A stretch of 64,000 bases of DNA from an uncultured Flavobacteriales bacterium (GCA_946480815.1 CAMLLB010000008.1:1-64000), one strand, 5' to 3'. Counted from the first letter of the stretch, positions 17,818 to 27,694 are shown. Program-made: numbers and translations. The notes: a model not told the origin generated them from the letters alone.

Positions 17818-20100
17818 ATGCGCAATCTCAGAAATCTCCTGTTTTACATTATAACCATCGGTGGATTCGCCGCTTTAATTTTTGGAGTGATCTTATCCGG
17901 AAAACCGCTGGAAGCTGCAAAAGTAACAATCGCATTTAAACCGGAAGTAACTGCATCTACCTGGCAACAATTCACAGAAACATACTACCATAATTTAACA
18001 CACCCTTTAGCAATCCTTTTACTTCAAATCATTACCATTATTGTGGTGGCGCGAATTTTCGGATATTTCTGCCGCAAGATCGGACAACCTTCTGTCATCG
18101 GTGAAATTATAGCTGGTATTTTCCTTGGACCATCATTCATTGGAATGTATTTCCCGGATTTCGCACACTTCGTTTTCCCGGACAAATCAATGGACAATCT
18201 GAAATTTTTAAGTCAAATCGGCTTAATCCTTTTCATGTTTGTGGTAGGAATGGAATTAGAAATGAAAACATTGAAGAACAAAGCAAATGATGCCGTTGTA
18301 ATCAGCCACGCAAGTATCATTTTCCCCTTCACCTTGGGTGTCGGACTTGCTTACCTGCTCTACTCGGAATTTGCCCCTGCAAATGTCAACTTTCTTTCTT
18401 TTGCCTTATTCATTGGGATTTCAATGAGCATTACGGCATTTCCGGTATTGGCCCGAATAGTACAGGAACGTGGATTGACCAAAACCCGTTTGGGATCGAT
18501 CGTGATTACGTGTGCTGCTGCCGACGATATTACCGCCTGGTGTATTTTGGCAGCCGTTATTGCAATTGTGAAGGCAGGTTCCATACTGAGTGCAATCTAC
18601 ATTATCCTCATGGCGATTGCTTATGTTTTCCTGATGATCAAAATTGTTCAGCCCTTCCTGAAACGACTTGGTGACAAACATTCAAATAAGAAAAGTTTAA
18701 GTAAACCGGTGGTTGCCATTTTCTTTGTCACATTAATGACATCTTCATTCGCTACGGAAGTAATCGGAATTCACGCCTTGTTCGGAGCATTCCTTGCCGG
18801 TGTGATCATGCCTTCCAATATGAATTTCAGGACCATCTTTATTGAAAAGGTCGAAGATGTTGCTGTTCTATTACTCCTTCCGTTATTCTTTGTTTTTACC
18901 GGATTGAGAACACAGATTGGCTTGCTTGATGATTGGCATTTGTGGTTGATCGCACTTTTGATTATTGTAGTAGCGACTGTTGGAAAGTTTGTCGGATCTG
19001 CTTTTGCAGCAAAATTCGTAGGGCAATCATGGAGAGACAGCCTGATCATCGGTGCGCTTATGAATACACGGGGATTAATGGAGTTGATCGTACTGAATAT
19101 CGGTTATGATCTGGGAGTCCTTTCCGATGAGATCTTTGCGATGCTGGTAATTATGGCATTGATAACAACTTTTATGACCGGTCCGTTTCTGGACCTGATC
19201 AACTGGTGGATGCCCGAGAAGAAATCGGAAGAGGAAATTCAGGACGGTAAACAGGTATCCACGAAATATTCCATCCTGCTTTCATTCGGAAACCCGGAAA
19301 GAGGAAGGACTTTGCTGCGATTGGCAAACAGTTTCATCCGCAAATCCCCTGAAAATGCGAATGTAACGGCGTTACATGTTTCTTTGAGTAATGATCTGAA
19401 CCAGTTCAATGCCGAAGAATATGAACGTGTAAGCTTTGCTCCTATTTCAGAAGAATCCGAAAAGCTGAATATGTCCGTGGTAACCATGTTCAAACCTACC
19501 GTGGATATAGACAAGGAGATCACGGATACATCCAACGCAGGAAACTTTGACTTGTTATTGATCGGGATCGGAAGTTCTGTTTTTGAAGGGTCACTTTTGG
19601 GACGAATTCTAGGATTCACAACCAAACTGATCAATCCGGAACGTTTATACGAAACCATTACCGGTAAAGAACCTTTGTTTGAGAACACTGTTTTTGATGA
19701 ACGGACGCGTCAATTGATCAAAAACGCAAAATTGCCGATTGGAATTGTGATTGATAAAGACCTGGAAAAAGTGGAAAATGTATTCCTTCCGATTTTCTCT
19801 ATTCACGATAGTTTCCTGTTGGTTTACGCCCAAAAACTGATCCATCACAGCAATGCATGCGTCACAATCATCGATTCTTCTGGAATTGTGAAAACACATC
19901 CGGAATTAAAAGAATCTATCCGTATGATCGAACAAGTTGCTCCAAACCATATTTCACTTCAAACAGAGCCGAGACTGGATAAAGATTTCATGAGTCGGCA
20001 AGACTTAATGTTGATCAGTCACGACAGTTGGAGAAAAGCAGTAGAGACCCAAAGCCTATGGCTCACAAATACCCCTTCAGTTCTTATTCTAAAACCATAA
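17818..20100 (+). CDS. CPA2-family cation/proton antiporter with USP-like tail
   Basis: This 760-residue inner-membrane protein has about 12-13 hydrophobic helices forming a Na+/H+ exchanger (CPA2/KefB-like) domain. Signatures are GQPSVIGEIIAGIFLGPS, LILFMFVVGMELEM, a discontinuous-helix region with AADDITAW and GALMNTRGLMELIVLNIG. The C-terminal 270 residues are soluble and resemble a universal-stress-type domain rather than a KTN/RCK nucleotide-binding domain. It probably exchanges Na+ or K+ for H+ in pH and ion homeostasis. A second antiporter of similar layout is encoded at 21359. Confidence 0.9.
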   Translation: MRNLRNLLFYIITIGGFAALIFGVILSGKPLEAAKVTIAFKPEVTASTWQQFTETYYHNLTHPLAILLLQIITIIVVARIFGYFCRKIGQPSVIGEIIAGIFLGPSFIGMYFPDFAHFVFPDKSMDNLKFLSQIGLILFMFVVGMELEMKTLKNKANDAVVISHASIIFPFTLGVGLAYLLYSEFAPANVNFLSFALFIGISMSITAFPVLARIVQERGLTKTRLGSIVITCAAADDITAWCILAAVIAIVKAGSILSAIYIILMAIAYVFLMIKIVQPFLKRLGDKHSNKKSLSKPVVAIFFVTLMTSSFATEVIGIHALFGAFLAGVIMPSNMNFRTIFIEKVEDVAVLLLLPLFFVFTGLRTQIGLLDDWHLWLIALLIIVVATVGKFVGSAFAAKFVGQSWRDSLIIGALMNTRGLMELIVLNIGYDLGVLSDEIFAMLVIMALITTFMTGPFLDLINWWMPEKKSEEEIQDGKQVSTKYSILLSFGNPERGRTLLRLANSFIRKSPENANVTALHVSLSNDLNQFNAEEYERVSFAPISEESEKLNMSVVTMFKPTVDIDKEITDTSNAGNFDLLLIGIGSSVFEGSLLGRILGFTTKLINPERLYETITGKEPLFENTVFDERTRQLIKNAKLPIGIVIDKDLEKVENVFLPIFSIHDSFLLVYAQKLIHHSNACVTIIDSSGIVKTHPELKESIRMIEQVAPNHISLQTEPRLDKDFMSRQDLMLISHDSWRKAVETQSLWLTNTPSVLILKP

Positions 20101-20191
20101 TTTGATTTACGGGAAAAGTCGAAAGATTGAAACTTTTTGAAATCAATCGATTCGATTTGAAGGGTATTTTTCCTTACTACTGATACCATAA

Positions 20192-20225
20192 AAAAACCCA
20201 TCTGCCAGCTGACAGATGGGTTTTT
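20192..20225. terminator. Terminator between antiporter and DUF4476 gene
   Basis: AAAAACCCATCTG (20192-20204) pairs perfectly with CAGATGGGTTTTT (20213-20225) around an 8-nt loop; A and T runs on both flanks make it bidirectional for the convergent genes. Confidence 0.88.
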
Positions 20226-20245
20226 AAAATTTTTACCGGTTCAAA

Positions 20246-21205
20246 TTATCTTCTGAATCCGTTGGTATATTCGTTCAATTCCTCAATACTGGACTCGAAT
20301 TTAAATGCATCATTTAATTGGTAGTAATTCCCAATATCATACGTATAACCATACGCATACTTTGCTAAGTCTAATCTGGTATCTTCAAAACTGAACACTA
20401 GCATCAATCGTTTCACCTGATTGCTTGTCATACAGTTTGTACTGATCACCTGTTTCGACATCGTCAATTTTGAATCATCGAATCCCTTAGACTCAATTGA
20501 CTGAACAACCTGACTGAACTGATTTTCACTCATTGGATAGCCGCTACATCCAACATTACCATTATAACCCGGCATCACGTACCCATTCTGAACTGTTCCA
20601 ACATTTCCGGAAGTAGTTGTTGTAGTTGTAGAATAAGTAGTTGTTGTACTCTGAGTTTGAGTATTCATTCCCGTCTCATTCACGTTGATATTCATATTGA
20701 TATTGGCTCCGCCTGTCATCGGGTCATTCACATTGATTCCAACATTCATTTGATCAGTTGTACCAGGATTCGTAGTGGTGTTGGAAATAACTGTTGTTTG
20801 AGTTACCGTAGTTGGAAGCGGCGTATCGTGATAAACGATTACATTCTGACCACCAATCGGTCTTGGTGCCTGAGCAATCGGAACTTCACTCATCCATCTC
20901 AAAACAATCTCCCCTTTGTTGTTGCTTTTGATAGAATAAGTCGTTTCTGTTCCCGGGTTGAAGTTCAATGTCTTATCGATATCCGGAGTCATTCCATCGG
21001 CAAATTTCACTTTTACCTTGTAATAAGGCTGGATAAGGTTCGTAACCCGCACGTTTGTTTCCGGGTTCGGATTCTGCTGGATACCATTCAATATAATGTA
21101 AAACTGCTGTCCCTGCTCGGAAAAGAAAACCAAATTCGTGTTTTGCTGAGCAGTTGTCCATTGGGAAATGAATAGTAAAATAAAAAAAGTAAAAAAATGT
21201 TTCAT
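20246..21205 (-). CDS. Exported DUF4476 domain protein
   Basis: This 319-residue secreted protein has a signal peptide (MKHFFTFFILLFISQWTTAQ), a beta-rich N-domain, a central Thr/Asn/Gly-rich low-complexity linker of about 90 residues (many TTT and NIN repeats), and a C-terminal DUF4476 helical domain (residues about 225-319; PMSENQFSQVVQSIESKGFD). The open frame extends upstream to 21253, but the signal peptide sets the start at ATG 21205. The family is common in Bacteroidota and uncharacterised. It converges with the first antiporter and is divergent from the second. Confidence 0.85.
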   Translation of the reverse strand: MKHFFTFFILLFISQWTTAQQNTNLVFFSEQGQQFYIILNGIQQNPNPETNVRVTNLIQPYYKVKVKFADGMTPDIDKTLNFNPGTETTYSIKSNNKGEIVLRWMSEVPIAQAPRPIGGQNVIVYHDTPLPTTVTQTTVISNTTTNPGTTDQMNVGINVNDPMTGGANINMNINVNETGMNTQTQSTTTTYSTTTTTTSGNVGTVQNGYVMPGYNGNVGCSGYPMSENQFSQVVQSIESKGFDDSKLTMSKQVISTNCMTSNQVKRLMLVFSFEDTRLDLAKYAYGYTYDIGNYYQLNDAFKFESSIEELNEYTNGFRR

Positions 21206-21358
21206 TGTGGTAATATTTAAATTTCGAAAGTCCTTTTTCAAAAACGATGCCAAACCCCATCATCATAAGTTCAGAAAAGAAAATTTCATCAACCCTTTTA
21301 GTGATAATCGGGATTCATAAAAAAATGCGATTAATTTTGTTGCAGATATTCCAAAAGG

Positions 21359-23539
21359 ATGAACGGGCTGTTTCAACAATTTTCCAAAGAATTCCAAAAC
21401 CTCATCGGTGAGTTTACACTGCCTTTGGAAAACCCGATCCTTACATTTTCCCTGCTCCTTTTAATCATTCTCTTTTCCCCGATTATCTTAAGAAGAGTAA
21501 AAATTCCGGCATTGATCGGTCTGATTATTTCAGGTGTTATCATCGGCCCGAATGGATTTCAACTGATCTCGGAGGCGAATATGAAGACCGGTTTCGTGAA
21601 TATGTTTGCCAAGATCGGTTTGCTCTACATCATGTTTATGGCCGGTTTGGAACTGGACATGCAGGAATTCAGACGTTATCGAAACAAATCGCTTGCTTTT
21701 GGAGCGCTCACCTTTTTCATTCCATTGCTTTTGGGTTATCCGACTTGCCGGTATGCCCTGGGATTAAACGAAATCGCCAGTTTGCTGACCGCAAGCATGT
21801 TCGCTACACATACGCTGGTTGCTTACCCGATCGTCTCCAAATTCGGGATTTCAAAAATGGAAGCCGTTGCCATCGCTATTGGTGGAACAATACTAACAGA
21901 TACCGCTGTTTTGATTATCCTGGCAGTCATTTCAGGATCGGATCATGGAGTCATTAATACAAGTGTTCTGGTTCATTTAGGCATTACACTTTCTATCTTC
22001 AGCCTGATCATGTTTTGGGGAGTTCCCCAAATTTCGCGTTGGTTTTTGAGTAAATTGGAATCCGAAAAATATTCCCAATTCATTTATGTTTTATCGATTC
22101 TATTTTTCGCAGCATTCCTTGCAGAAGTTGCTGGAATCGAAGGCATCATTGGTGCTTTCGTTGCCGGATTGGTCATGAACCGCTTGATTCCCCACTCTTC
22201 CACCTTGATGAACCGGATCGAATTTATCGGAAATGCTTTGTTTATCCCATTCTTCCTGATTTCAATCGGGATGGTGGTCAATGTAAAAGCATTGGCAAAC
22301 GAACCGTGGGCTTGGGCTGTTGCAGGAATTTTGAGTGCTTTTGCAATTTTCAGTAAGTTTCTGGCTGCTTTGATCACCCAATTGATTTTTAAGATGAGCC
22401 GTCCGGAACGACAAGTCATTTTTGGACTAAGTACCGCGCATGCCGCTGCAACATTAGCCGTAATCAATGTGGGATATACCATGGGAATCCTGGATATCGA
22501 GATTGTGAACGGGACCGTTATTCTGATCCTGATTACCAGTATGACAGCTTCTTTCGTGACTGAGAATGCAGGAAAAAAACTGCGTATTTCCCAAACCAAA
22601 AACGAGCCTTTGGAAGGTCCTTCCATGCGAAGTCAGCATGTACTGGTTGCAGCAAATGAGTTGAAAGGGAATGAAGCCTTACTTGATTTTTCAGTTCTCA
22701 TCACAGACAGGACTGTTATGAATCCAATTTCAGTGGTCAGTGTTTTGGAGAATGATGAAGAAGCGGAAATGCGTATTCGCCGCTCAAGAAAGCACATCGA
22801 CGATTTTATCACGCATTACAATAGTGGCGAAATTAATGTGCACGCTATGGCAACGATCGATCACAATCTATCGAGTGGGATTGCCCGCGTTTCAAAAGAA
22901 TTGGTTGCTGACATCGTACTCATCAATGACAATTCAAAAGTCAATCTGCTCAAAAGGCTGATTGGTGATGACCGGGATCATTTACTGAGTGTTTGTGATA
23001 AAACGGTTTTCTTTTGTCACTTCAACCATGCGTTTTCGAACTATCGGAAAATTTCGCTTGTTTGTCCGGTTTATGCCGAATTGGAGCAAGACTCCAATCA
23101 ATGGCTGGAGCGTGTAATGCGTATTTCAAAAGAATTGAATGTGGATATCGATGTATATAGTACCCGCGAAACTTTTGAAAAAGTAAAAGCATACCGTACC
23201 TATCGTAAATACAGTGCGGATTTAACTCATTTCCCAATCGAATCTCCGGAAGATATGTTGGAAAAACTGGCAAGATTCAATGAACACCACTTGTTCATTT
23301 CTGTTTTTGCACGACCGGGATCAGTTTCTGCCTTCGCAGGAATGGAATCTTTACCACAGCGGATGGAAAAAGAGAATTCAAACCTCGACCACATTTTTAT
23401 CTATCCGTCACAAAGTGCATCGGATCTGTCCTATGCAGCTTATGATGACATGAGCGGAAGCCCGCTTGCTGCCGGTGTTGAAACCATTCAACGTATATCG
23501 AAAGAAGTGGGTGGAATGTTTAAGAAGAATGAGGAGTAA
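21359..23539 (+). CDS. CPA2-family cation/proton antiporter, second copy
   Basis: This 726-residue inner-membrane antiporter has the CPA2 fold. Motifs are KIPALIGLIISGVIIGPNG, LLYIMFMAGLELDMQ, AIAIGGTILTDTAVLIILA (core ion-site helix, with TDTA replacing the ADD of the first copy) and FGLSTAHAAATLAVINVGY. The final 300 residues form a soluble regulatory domain. It is paralogous to the gene at 17818, but the ion-site motif differs, so the two may differ in ion choice or stoichiometry. It is separated from the first copy by a DUF4476 gene on the opposite strand. Confidence 0.88.
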   Translation: MNGLFQQFSKEFQNLIGEFTLPLENPILTFSLLLLIILFSPIILRRVKIPALIGLIISGVIIGPNGFQLISEANMKTGFVNMFAKIGLLYIMFMAGLELDMQEFRRYRNKSLAFGALTFFIPLLLGYPTCRYALGLNEIASLLTASMFATHTLVAYPIVSKFGISKMEAVAIAIGGTILTDTAVLIILAVISGSDHGVINTSVLVHLGITLSIFSLIMFWGVPQISRWFLSKLESEKYSQFIYVLSILFFAAFLAEVAGIEGIIGAFVAGLVMNRLIPHSSTLMNRIEFIGNALFIPFFLISIGMVVNVKALANEPWAWAVAGILSAFAIFSKFLAALITQLIFKMSRPERQVIFGLSTAHAAATLAVINVGYTMGILDIEIVNGTVILILITSMTASFVTENAGKKLRISQTKNEPLEGPSMRSQHVLVAANELKGNEALLDFSVLITDRTVMNPISVVSVLENDEEAEMRIRRSRKHIDDFITHYNSGEINVHAMATIDHNLSSGIARVSKELVADIVLINDNSKVNLLKRLIGDDRDHLLSVCDKTVFFCHFNHAFSNYRKISLVCPVYAELEQDSNQWLERVMRISKELNVDIDVYSTRETFEKVKAYRTYRKYSADLTHFPIESPEDMLEKLARFNEHHLFISVFARPGSVSAFAGMESLPQRMEKENSNLDHIFIYPSQSASDLSYAAYDDMSGSPLAAGVETIQRISKEVGGMFKKNEE

Positions 23540-23685
23540 AAACCTGAGTCTTTTTAAGATAAGGGAAAAATGAATTAAATGCAAACCAACTAGTAGTTTT
23601 CAAAAAATTAACCGTTAAAAACACTTAGAGCTACTGTTCATAGGCATTTCAATAATTCACCACAGATATAATCGCTAATTTTTGA

Positions 23686-23705
23686 TAACGGTTGTGTAAC
23701 CGTTA
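23686..23705. other. Hairpin in the gap before the YjbR gene
   Basis: TAACGGTT and AACCGTTA form an 8-bp stem with a GTGT tetraloop, followed by an A run; read on the minus strand it has the opposite polarity. The same AACCGTTAAAAAC string also occurs near 23609. It may be a weak terminator or a protein-binding palindrome in the 200-bp gap. Confidence 0.4.
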
Positions 23706-23738
23706 AAAACCGTTAGAATCCCGAAAACAAAGAGAAAA

Positions 23739-24077
23739 TCAATCAGAAAGCAACTCCGTTAACTTCTTAGGCGCTACATTCGAATAAGATGTCTTCACAA
23801 TATCTTTCAGAAAATCTTCATCCACTTTTTCGAAATAGACCCGTGTCCAGCCTTGTAAACCCCATTTGTTCGGAACAGGATGACAAGCACTTTCGTCCCA
23901 TTTACAAAACACGGATTGTTGTATATCCGTCAGTTTTACGACAAAAAACGCTTCATCCATACTGACAGTTGCGAAAATTTTCTTTTTGACCCGGTAAGAC
24001 CGTTTCTCGAAATGCGGCTCTTCCGTTGCCTCAGGTAAAGACAAGGCATAAGCGGAAAGCATGGAAAAATTTGTCAT
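23739..24077 (-). CDS. MmcQ/YjbR family protein
   Basis: This 112-residue single-domain protein of the MmcQ/YjbR family has a CyaY-like double-wing fold that binds DNA in some members. Typical features are the early ALSLPEATEEPHFEK, the KKIFATV strand and the C-terminal KVDEDFLKDIVKTSYSNVAPKKL. Length is normal. It is a single gene convergent with the preceding antiporter; no operon partner. Family-level call only. Confidence 0.88.
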   Translation of the reverse strand: MTNFSMLSAYALSLPEATEEPHFEKRSYRVKKKIFATVSMDEAFFVVKLTDIQQSVFCKWDESACHPVPNKWGLQGWTRVYFEKVDEDFLKDIVKTSYSNVAPKKLTELLSD

Positions 24078-24158
24078 GGTTTAGCAACTTATTGACGAAT
24101 ATAGCGTTTCCAGTTTACAGAAGTAATTTTTAGTTGCTTTTAAACAGTAAAACAAACC

Positions 24159-24527
24159 ATGGCTATTATTCTCAACTTACTCGCTTTTATCGCCTGCATC
24201 ATTTGGTTTCACAAATTGATCCAACAACCGGGAAACAAATTAATCCTTCCGGTTATCCTGGTTTACCTTGCCAGTTCGATCATTAGTTTTATCCTCTCTT
24301 TCGCTTTGCAACATGATTACCTGGACGGGCTCGTACATATGATTGTCAGCGGAGCTTCCATTTTTTTATTCTGGCTCTGGACAACCGTTGTTCTGATTGT
24401 AAAGCATGTCAAAAAAGATCAGATCAAATTGCTCCTGATCGATTTGGCACAAACCAGCACCTTGCTCATCGTTCCCCTGGCAATTGTTTTTCTTATCAGC
24501 AATGCATCATTTAAAATAGGCGGATAA
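24159..24527 (+). CDS. Small inner-membrane protein, unrecognised
   Basis: A 122-residue, very hydrophobic protein with four predicted membrane helices (about residues 3-18, 28-48, 63-85 and 95-117), separated by short Lys/Gln loops such as KHVKKDQIK. No family was recognised. The ATG at 24159 follows an A-rich leader. It converges with the HMA protein gene, with a short hairpin terminator between them. Confidence 0.65.
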   Translation: MAIILNLLAFIACIIWFHKLIQQPGNKLILPVILVYLASSIISFILSFALQHDYLDGLVHMIVSGASIFLFWLWTTVVLIVKHVKKDQIKLLLIDLAQTSTLLIVPLAIVFLISNASFKIGG

Positions 24528-24532
24528 AAAAA

Positions 24533-24558
24533 TCCTGGCTTTAATTAAAAAACCAGGA
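24533..24558. terminator. Convergent terminator hairpin
   Basis: TCCTGG (24533-24538) pairs with CCAGGA (24553-24558), and inner CTTT/AAAA extends the stem imperfectly; A and T runs flank it. It sits between two convergent genes. Confidence 0.6.
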
Positions 24559-24582
24559 CTGCATTCACTTATAAAAATCAAC

Positions 24583-24939
24583 TTAGTGACCAGAGTGCTC
24601 CATGCCACCGGCTTTGCAACAAGCAGGCAATTTTTCATAGGCCACCGGATCAGCCAATACCTCATCGGCATTGTATCCCAGGCTTGAAATCTGCTTTTTG
24701 ATTTCTGCCAGTGTGATCACGTCATTCTTGAACTTTACAGTCAGTTTTCGCGATGCTACATCTAATTCTGCGAATTTTACGCCTTTTGTATAGTTCAAAG
24801 AACCTTCAATACGCTCCTTGCATTCATCACATTCGGCGCTGGTCATAATCACTACGGTTTCTGTTTTCGCAGCAGGTTTTTGACTAAATGCGAAACTGCT
24901 TACAAATAACAAAGCCAACATTAATAAACTATTTTTCAT
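24583..24939 (-). CDS. Exported heavy-metal-associated (HMA) domain protein
   Basis: This 118-residue protein has a signal peptide (to about residue 19, ending AFSQ) followed by an HMA ferredoxin-like domain with the metal-binding pair C37-D-E-C40 and the family strand pattern VKFAELDVASRKLTVKF. A Cys/His/Met-rich tail (CCKAGGMEHSGH) could bind a second metal ion. It is the last gene of a minus-strand operon with a TonB receptor and an HYC_CC_PP-like protein, consistent with capture of a soft metal such as copper in the periplasm. The metal is inference. Confidence 0.85.
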   Translation of the reverse strand: MKNSLLMLALLFVSSFAFSQKPAAKTETVVIMTSAECDECKERIEGSLNYTKGVKFAELDVASRKLTVKFKNDVITLAEIKKQISSLGYNADEVLADPVAYEKLPACCKAGGMEHSGH

Positions 24940-24987
24940 CTGGTTCTATTTTAATTTTAAACGCTATTTAATCAGCGTGATTGATTA

Positions 24988-27204
24988 CTACTTTTTTTCA
25001 ACTTTTCTTTTAATTTCATATCTGAATCCGGCGTAAATGACTGTTCCCATTACAGGTGCCCAGACACGTGTTGCATCGAATGTCGGGTCATACGGATTAT
25101 TCGCGCTGATAATCGGGTTCTTTTGTCTGAAGTTAAACAAATTCTCTCCCCCGACATAGACATCCCAACGTTTGAAATGACGCGTAATTTGTGCCAATCC
25201 TACCGGCACCGCTTTACTCTTTTCATTCGTTAAACGCGATCCGTCCGCTAAAGTAACATCCGGTAAACGCATGGGACTATATACAGAAATCGTACCATCC
25301 ACTTCCCATTTCTTATTCCTGCTCGCAAAAGCCACATTAAACAGTCCGCGATGCTGTGGGATCATGACCTGTTGTCTCAAACTTCCTGCATAATCTGCCT
25401 TTACCTCCAGGAATTTGTAAGCTAAACGGAACGTAATCGTTTTCCATGGCATGAAGCTTAATTCGGTTTGAAAAGTGCTGCTCCTGGAAACATTTCGCTG
25501 GAACCCGAAGAAGATCGAATCTGTGGATTGCTCACGGTCAATAATAAGCTGTTTGGTAAAACGTGCATGGTAGAAATCGGCAGAAATACTCGCAGTGCGG
25601 TTCCACCACCTCATTGTTCGTATTACTGAAATACCCGAATTCCAAACTTCTTCCTGTTCATTGCTGCTGTTTACGATCCAGGATTTTGAAGTTGCCATTA
25701 AGGAAGAATTATCCATCACAATGGTTGGCAATCTCCACGATTTTCCGGTTGTTACACGAAGATCCGTAAATTCATCCAAGGTCCATTTCGCATGTACTCT
25801 TGGAGAAAACTGGAATTTTTCTTTTTGGTCACTGAAAGCAGTTTGATAATCTGCACGCATCCCTGCCACCAAAACCAAACGCGTTCCGGTATAAGTGTAT
25901 TCAAAAAAAGCTCCGGGTGTAATTACATTCCGATTGAATCTCATGGAATCAACATGTTGTTGCAAATCCTGACCAACTGCTGAAACTCCTACTTTATATT
26001 TATGAGTAGTCGTTCCGATAATGCCATCAAAAATCGCATTTACATATCCACGCAATTCTCTTCCGCCAAAATCTCTCAGTCCATACAATCCATCTGATTG
26101 ATGGTATTTGAATTGATAAACAATTCCCAAACTATGGTACGGTTTATTGGGGAATAAAAAACCGGTTTTCGCAAAGAACTCCGCATGCTGATTCGTTGTT
26201 TCCGCACGGTAACGATTTGCAATTCCATACAGTTGTCCTCCCAATCGCTGATCGTAATAGGCATTTACCCCAAAACGGGTTTCGAATTTCTTCCCGGTAT
26301 ATTCCCAACGGTTCATAAACGAACCGGATTTACTGAGAGGCACGTCACGAAAACCATCCTTATTAAAATCCCATTCGCTTTGTAATGTGGAAACGTGCGC
26401 AAAAGTTCCGGTGCTCCATTTATCATTGATAATCTGGCCGCCATGAACATTGAGTTCTGCCCTTCCCAAATAATTGCCATATCCGTTTACAAAAAAACGT
26501 TGCATGGTTGTTGGTTTACGGAATTCAACATTGATCAGACCAGCCATGGATTCATAGCCATTCACTACCGAACCGGTACCTTTTGTAATCTGAATTGATT
26601 CCACCCAGGTTCCCGGAACAGAATTCAATCCGAAACTGCTTTCCAAACCGGTTAGGAATGGAACATTCTCCATTTGCAATTGCGTGTACACTCCATCCAA
26701 TCCCAATAACTGGATCTTCTTTGCACCGGAAACTGCATCCGTGAAATTTACATCCACTGTCGCATTCGTTTCAAAGGATTCGGACAAGTTGCAACAGGCT
26801 GCTTTTTTAAATTCTCCTTCACCCAGGTTTTCCACCTGAAGTGGTTTCAGACGTGAAAAGGTCTTGGAATCTTGTTTGTATTCAACCACTACCTCATCCA
26901 GTTCGTCTATTTCAAAAAGAATGATCTCCAATCCGGAAAATCGGTCATCTTTTGTTACCGTAACGGAATCACTTTCATAACCTGGTGCGGATATGACAAG
27001 AACATCCGGAAGATCTTTAGGTAGAATCAGTTCAAATCGTCCGTTCTCTTCACTATAGACTTGTGTCTGAGCTTTTCTTAATATAATTTTTGCTTGTTTA
27101 AGCGGGACTTTTCCGCCATTTTTTATTCCAAATACAATCCCCTGAAGCTGGGCCTGACTATAAGAAAGAAAAAACAGGAAAAAACCAAGTACGATATATT
27201 TCAT
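24988..27204 (-). CDS. TonB-dependent outer-membrane receptor (probable metal uptake)
   Basis: This 738-residue receptor has a signal peptide ending about SQAQ, a CarboxypepD_reg-like domain (residues about 22-105), a plug (GAKKIQLLGLDGVYTQLQ... ITKGTGSVVNGYESMAGLINVEF) and a 22-strand-type barrel ending GTVIYAGFRYEI. Near the plug start is a KAACCNLSESFE segment, the CC feature found in receptors paired with HYC_CC_PP proteins. The substrate is not encoded in the motif. The neighbours (HMA protein, Fur-family regulator, CDF exporter) point to a transition metal, probably copper or zinc. Confidence 0.9.
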   Translation of the reverse strand: MKYIVLGFFLFFLSYSQAQLQGIVFGIKNGGKVPLKQAKIILRKAQTQVYSEENGRFELILPKDLPDVLVISAPGYESDSVTVTKDDRFSGLEIILFEIDELDEVVVEYKQDSKTFSRLKPLQVENLGEGEFKKAACCNLSESFETNATVDVNFTDAVSGAKKIQLLGLDGVYTQLQMENVPFLTGLESSFGLNSVPGTWVESIQITKGTGSVVNGYESMAGLINVEFRKPTTMQRFFVNGYGNYLGRAELNVHGGQIINDKWSTGTFAHVSTLQSEWDFNKDGFRDVPLSKSGSFMNRWEYTGKKFETRFGVNAYYDQRLGGQLYGIANRYRAETTNQHAEFFAKTGFLFPNKPYHSLGIVYQFKYHQSDGLYGLRDFGGRELRGYVNAIFDGIIGTTTHKYKVGVSAVGQDLQQHVDSMRFNRNVITPGAFFEYTYTGTRLVLVAGMRADYQTAFSDQKEKFQFSPRVHAKWTLDEFTDLRVTTGKSWRLPTIVMDNSSLMATSKSWIVNSSNEQEEVWNSGISVIRTMRWWNRTASISADFYHARFTKQLIIDREQSTDSIFFGFQRNVSRSSTFQTELSFMPWKTITFRLAYKFLEVKADYAGSLRQQVMIPQHRGLFNVAFASRNKKWEVDGTISVYSPMRLPDVTLADGSRLTNEKSKAVPVGLAQITRHFKRWDVYVGGENLFNFRQKNPIISANNPYDPTFDATRVWAPVMGTVIYAGFRYEIKRKVEKK

Positions 27205-27253
27205 TGTTTTTAACGTTTAAATTCAACTTCACTTTTGTTACAAAAGGAAGGAA

Positions 27254-27694
27254 TCACAGACGCCAAATACACAAATGAGTTAATCGTTCGAGGGAAGTTA
27301 AAGTGGGTGGATCGGACCCTGAAAACAATTCTTCATCCTCATTTGTCCACAGGGTTTCGAAATGAGAGAAGAAAGAAAGAATGGAAATTTCTTCCAAAGC
27401 TTCTGCAAAGATCGGATGGACATCCTGGAAGAAGAAAAACGAAAATTGCCAGTTGGAAACCTCATCCAAACAGCAGTTATCAGAAATTGTTTCTCTGTCA
27501 GAAACCGTCACCTGAGCCACCGAACAACAATCCGGCTGTTCTGCTTTCAAATGCTCTTCCGAGCATTCGTTGGACGGAACAAAAACAGATTTCAAGACCC
27601 GGTTCTCATGCAAACAGGTATGCTGATAGAATGGTATACCGATGGTTCCCATCAATACTACCACAATCATTCCTATTTGAAGTACTCGTTTCAT
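27254..27694 (-). CDS. HYC_CC_PP family-like exported protein
   Basis: This 146-residue protein has an N-terminal hydrophobic segment (MKRVLQIGMIVVVLMGTIGI) followed by HTC, then two CC pairs (PDCC and DNCC) and a C-terminal PPT, the arrangement that names the Bacteroidota HYC_CC_PP proteins; here HYC reads HTC. Such genes sit beside TonB receptors of the kind found downstream. The open frame extends to 27850, but ATG 27694 starts exactly at the membrane segment. It is the first gene of the metal operon and diverges from the Fur-family gene 107 bp away, so regulation by that protein is likely (inference). Confidence 0.75.
   Translation of the reverse strand: MKRVLQIGMIVVVLMGTIGIPFYQHTCLHENRVLKSVFVPSNECSEEHLKAEQPDCCSVAQVTVSDRETISDNCCLDEVSNWQFSFFFFQDVHPIFAEALEEISILSFFSHFETLWTNEDEELFSGSDPPTLTSLERLTHLCIWRL

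Noticed and set aside
20657..21175. 172-residue plus-strand open frame antisense to the DUF4476 gene
   Set aside because: It mirrors the Asn/Thr repeat linker of the real gene, giving a His/Ile-rich product with no known pattern.
22084..22626. 180-residue minus-strand open frame inside the second antiporter gene
   Set aside because: It lies wholly antisense to a well-supported membrane protein; its low-complexity Ile/Ala/Pro composition is what a reversed hydrophobic gene gives. No start context or homology.
23540..23738. Possible small gene between the second antiporter and the YjbR gene
   Set aside because: No frame of useful length with a start and plausible composition; only repeated AACCGTT strings and a short hairpin.
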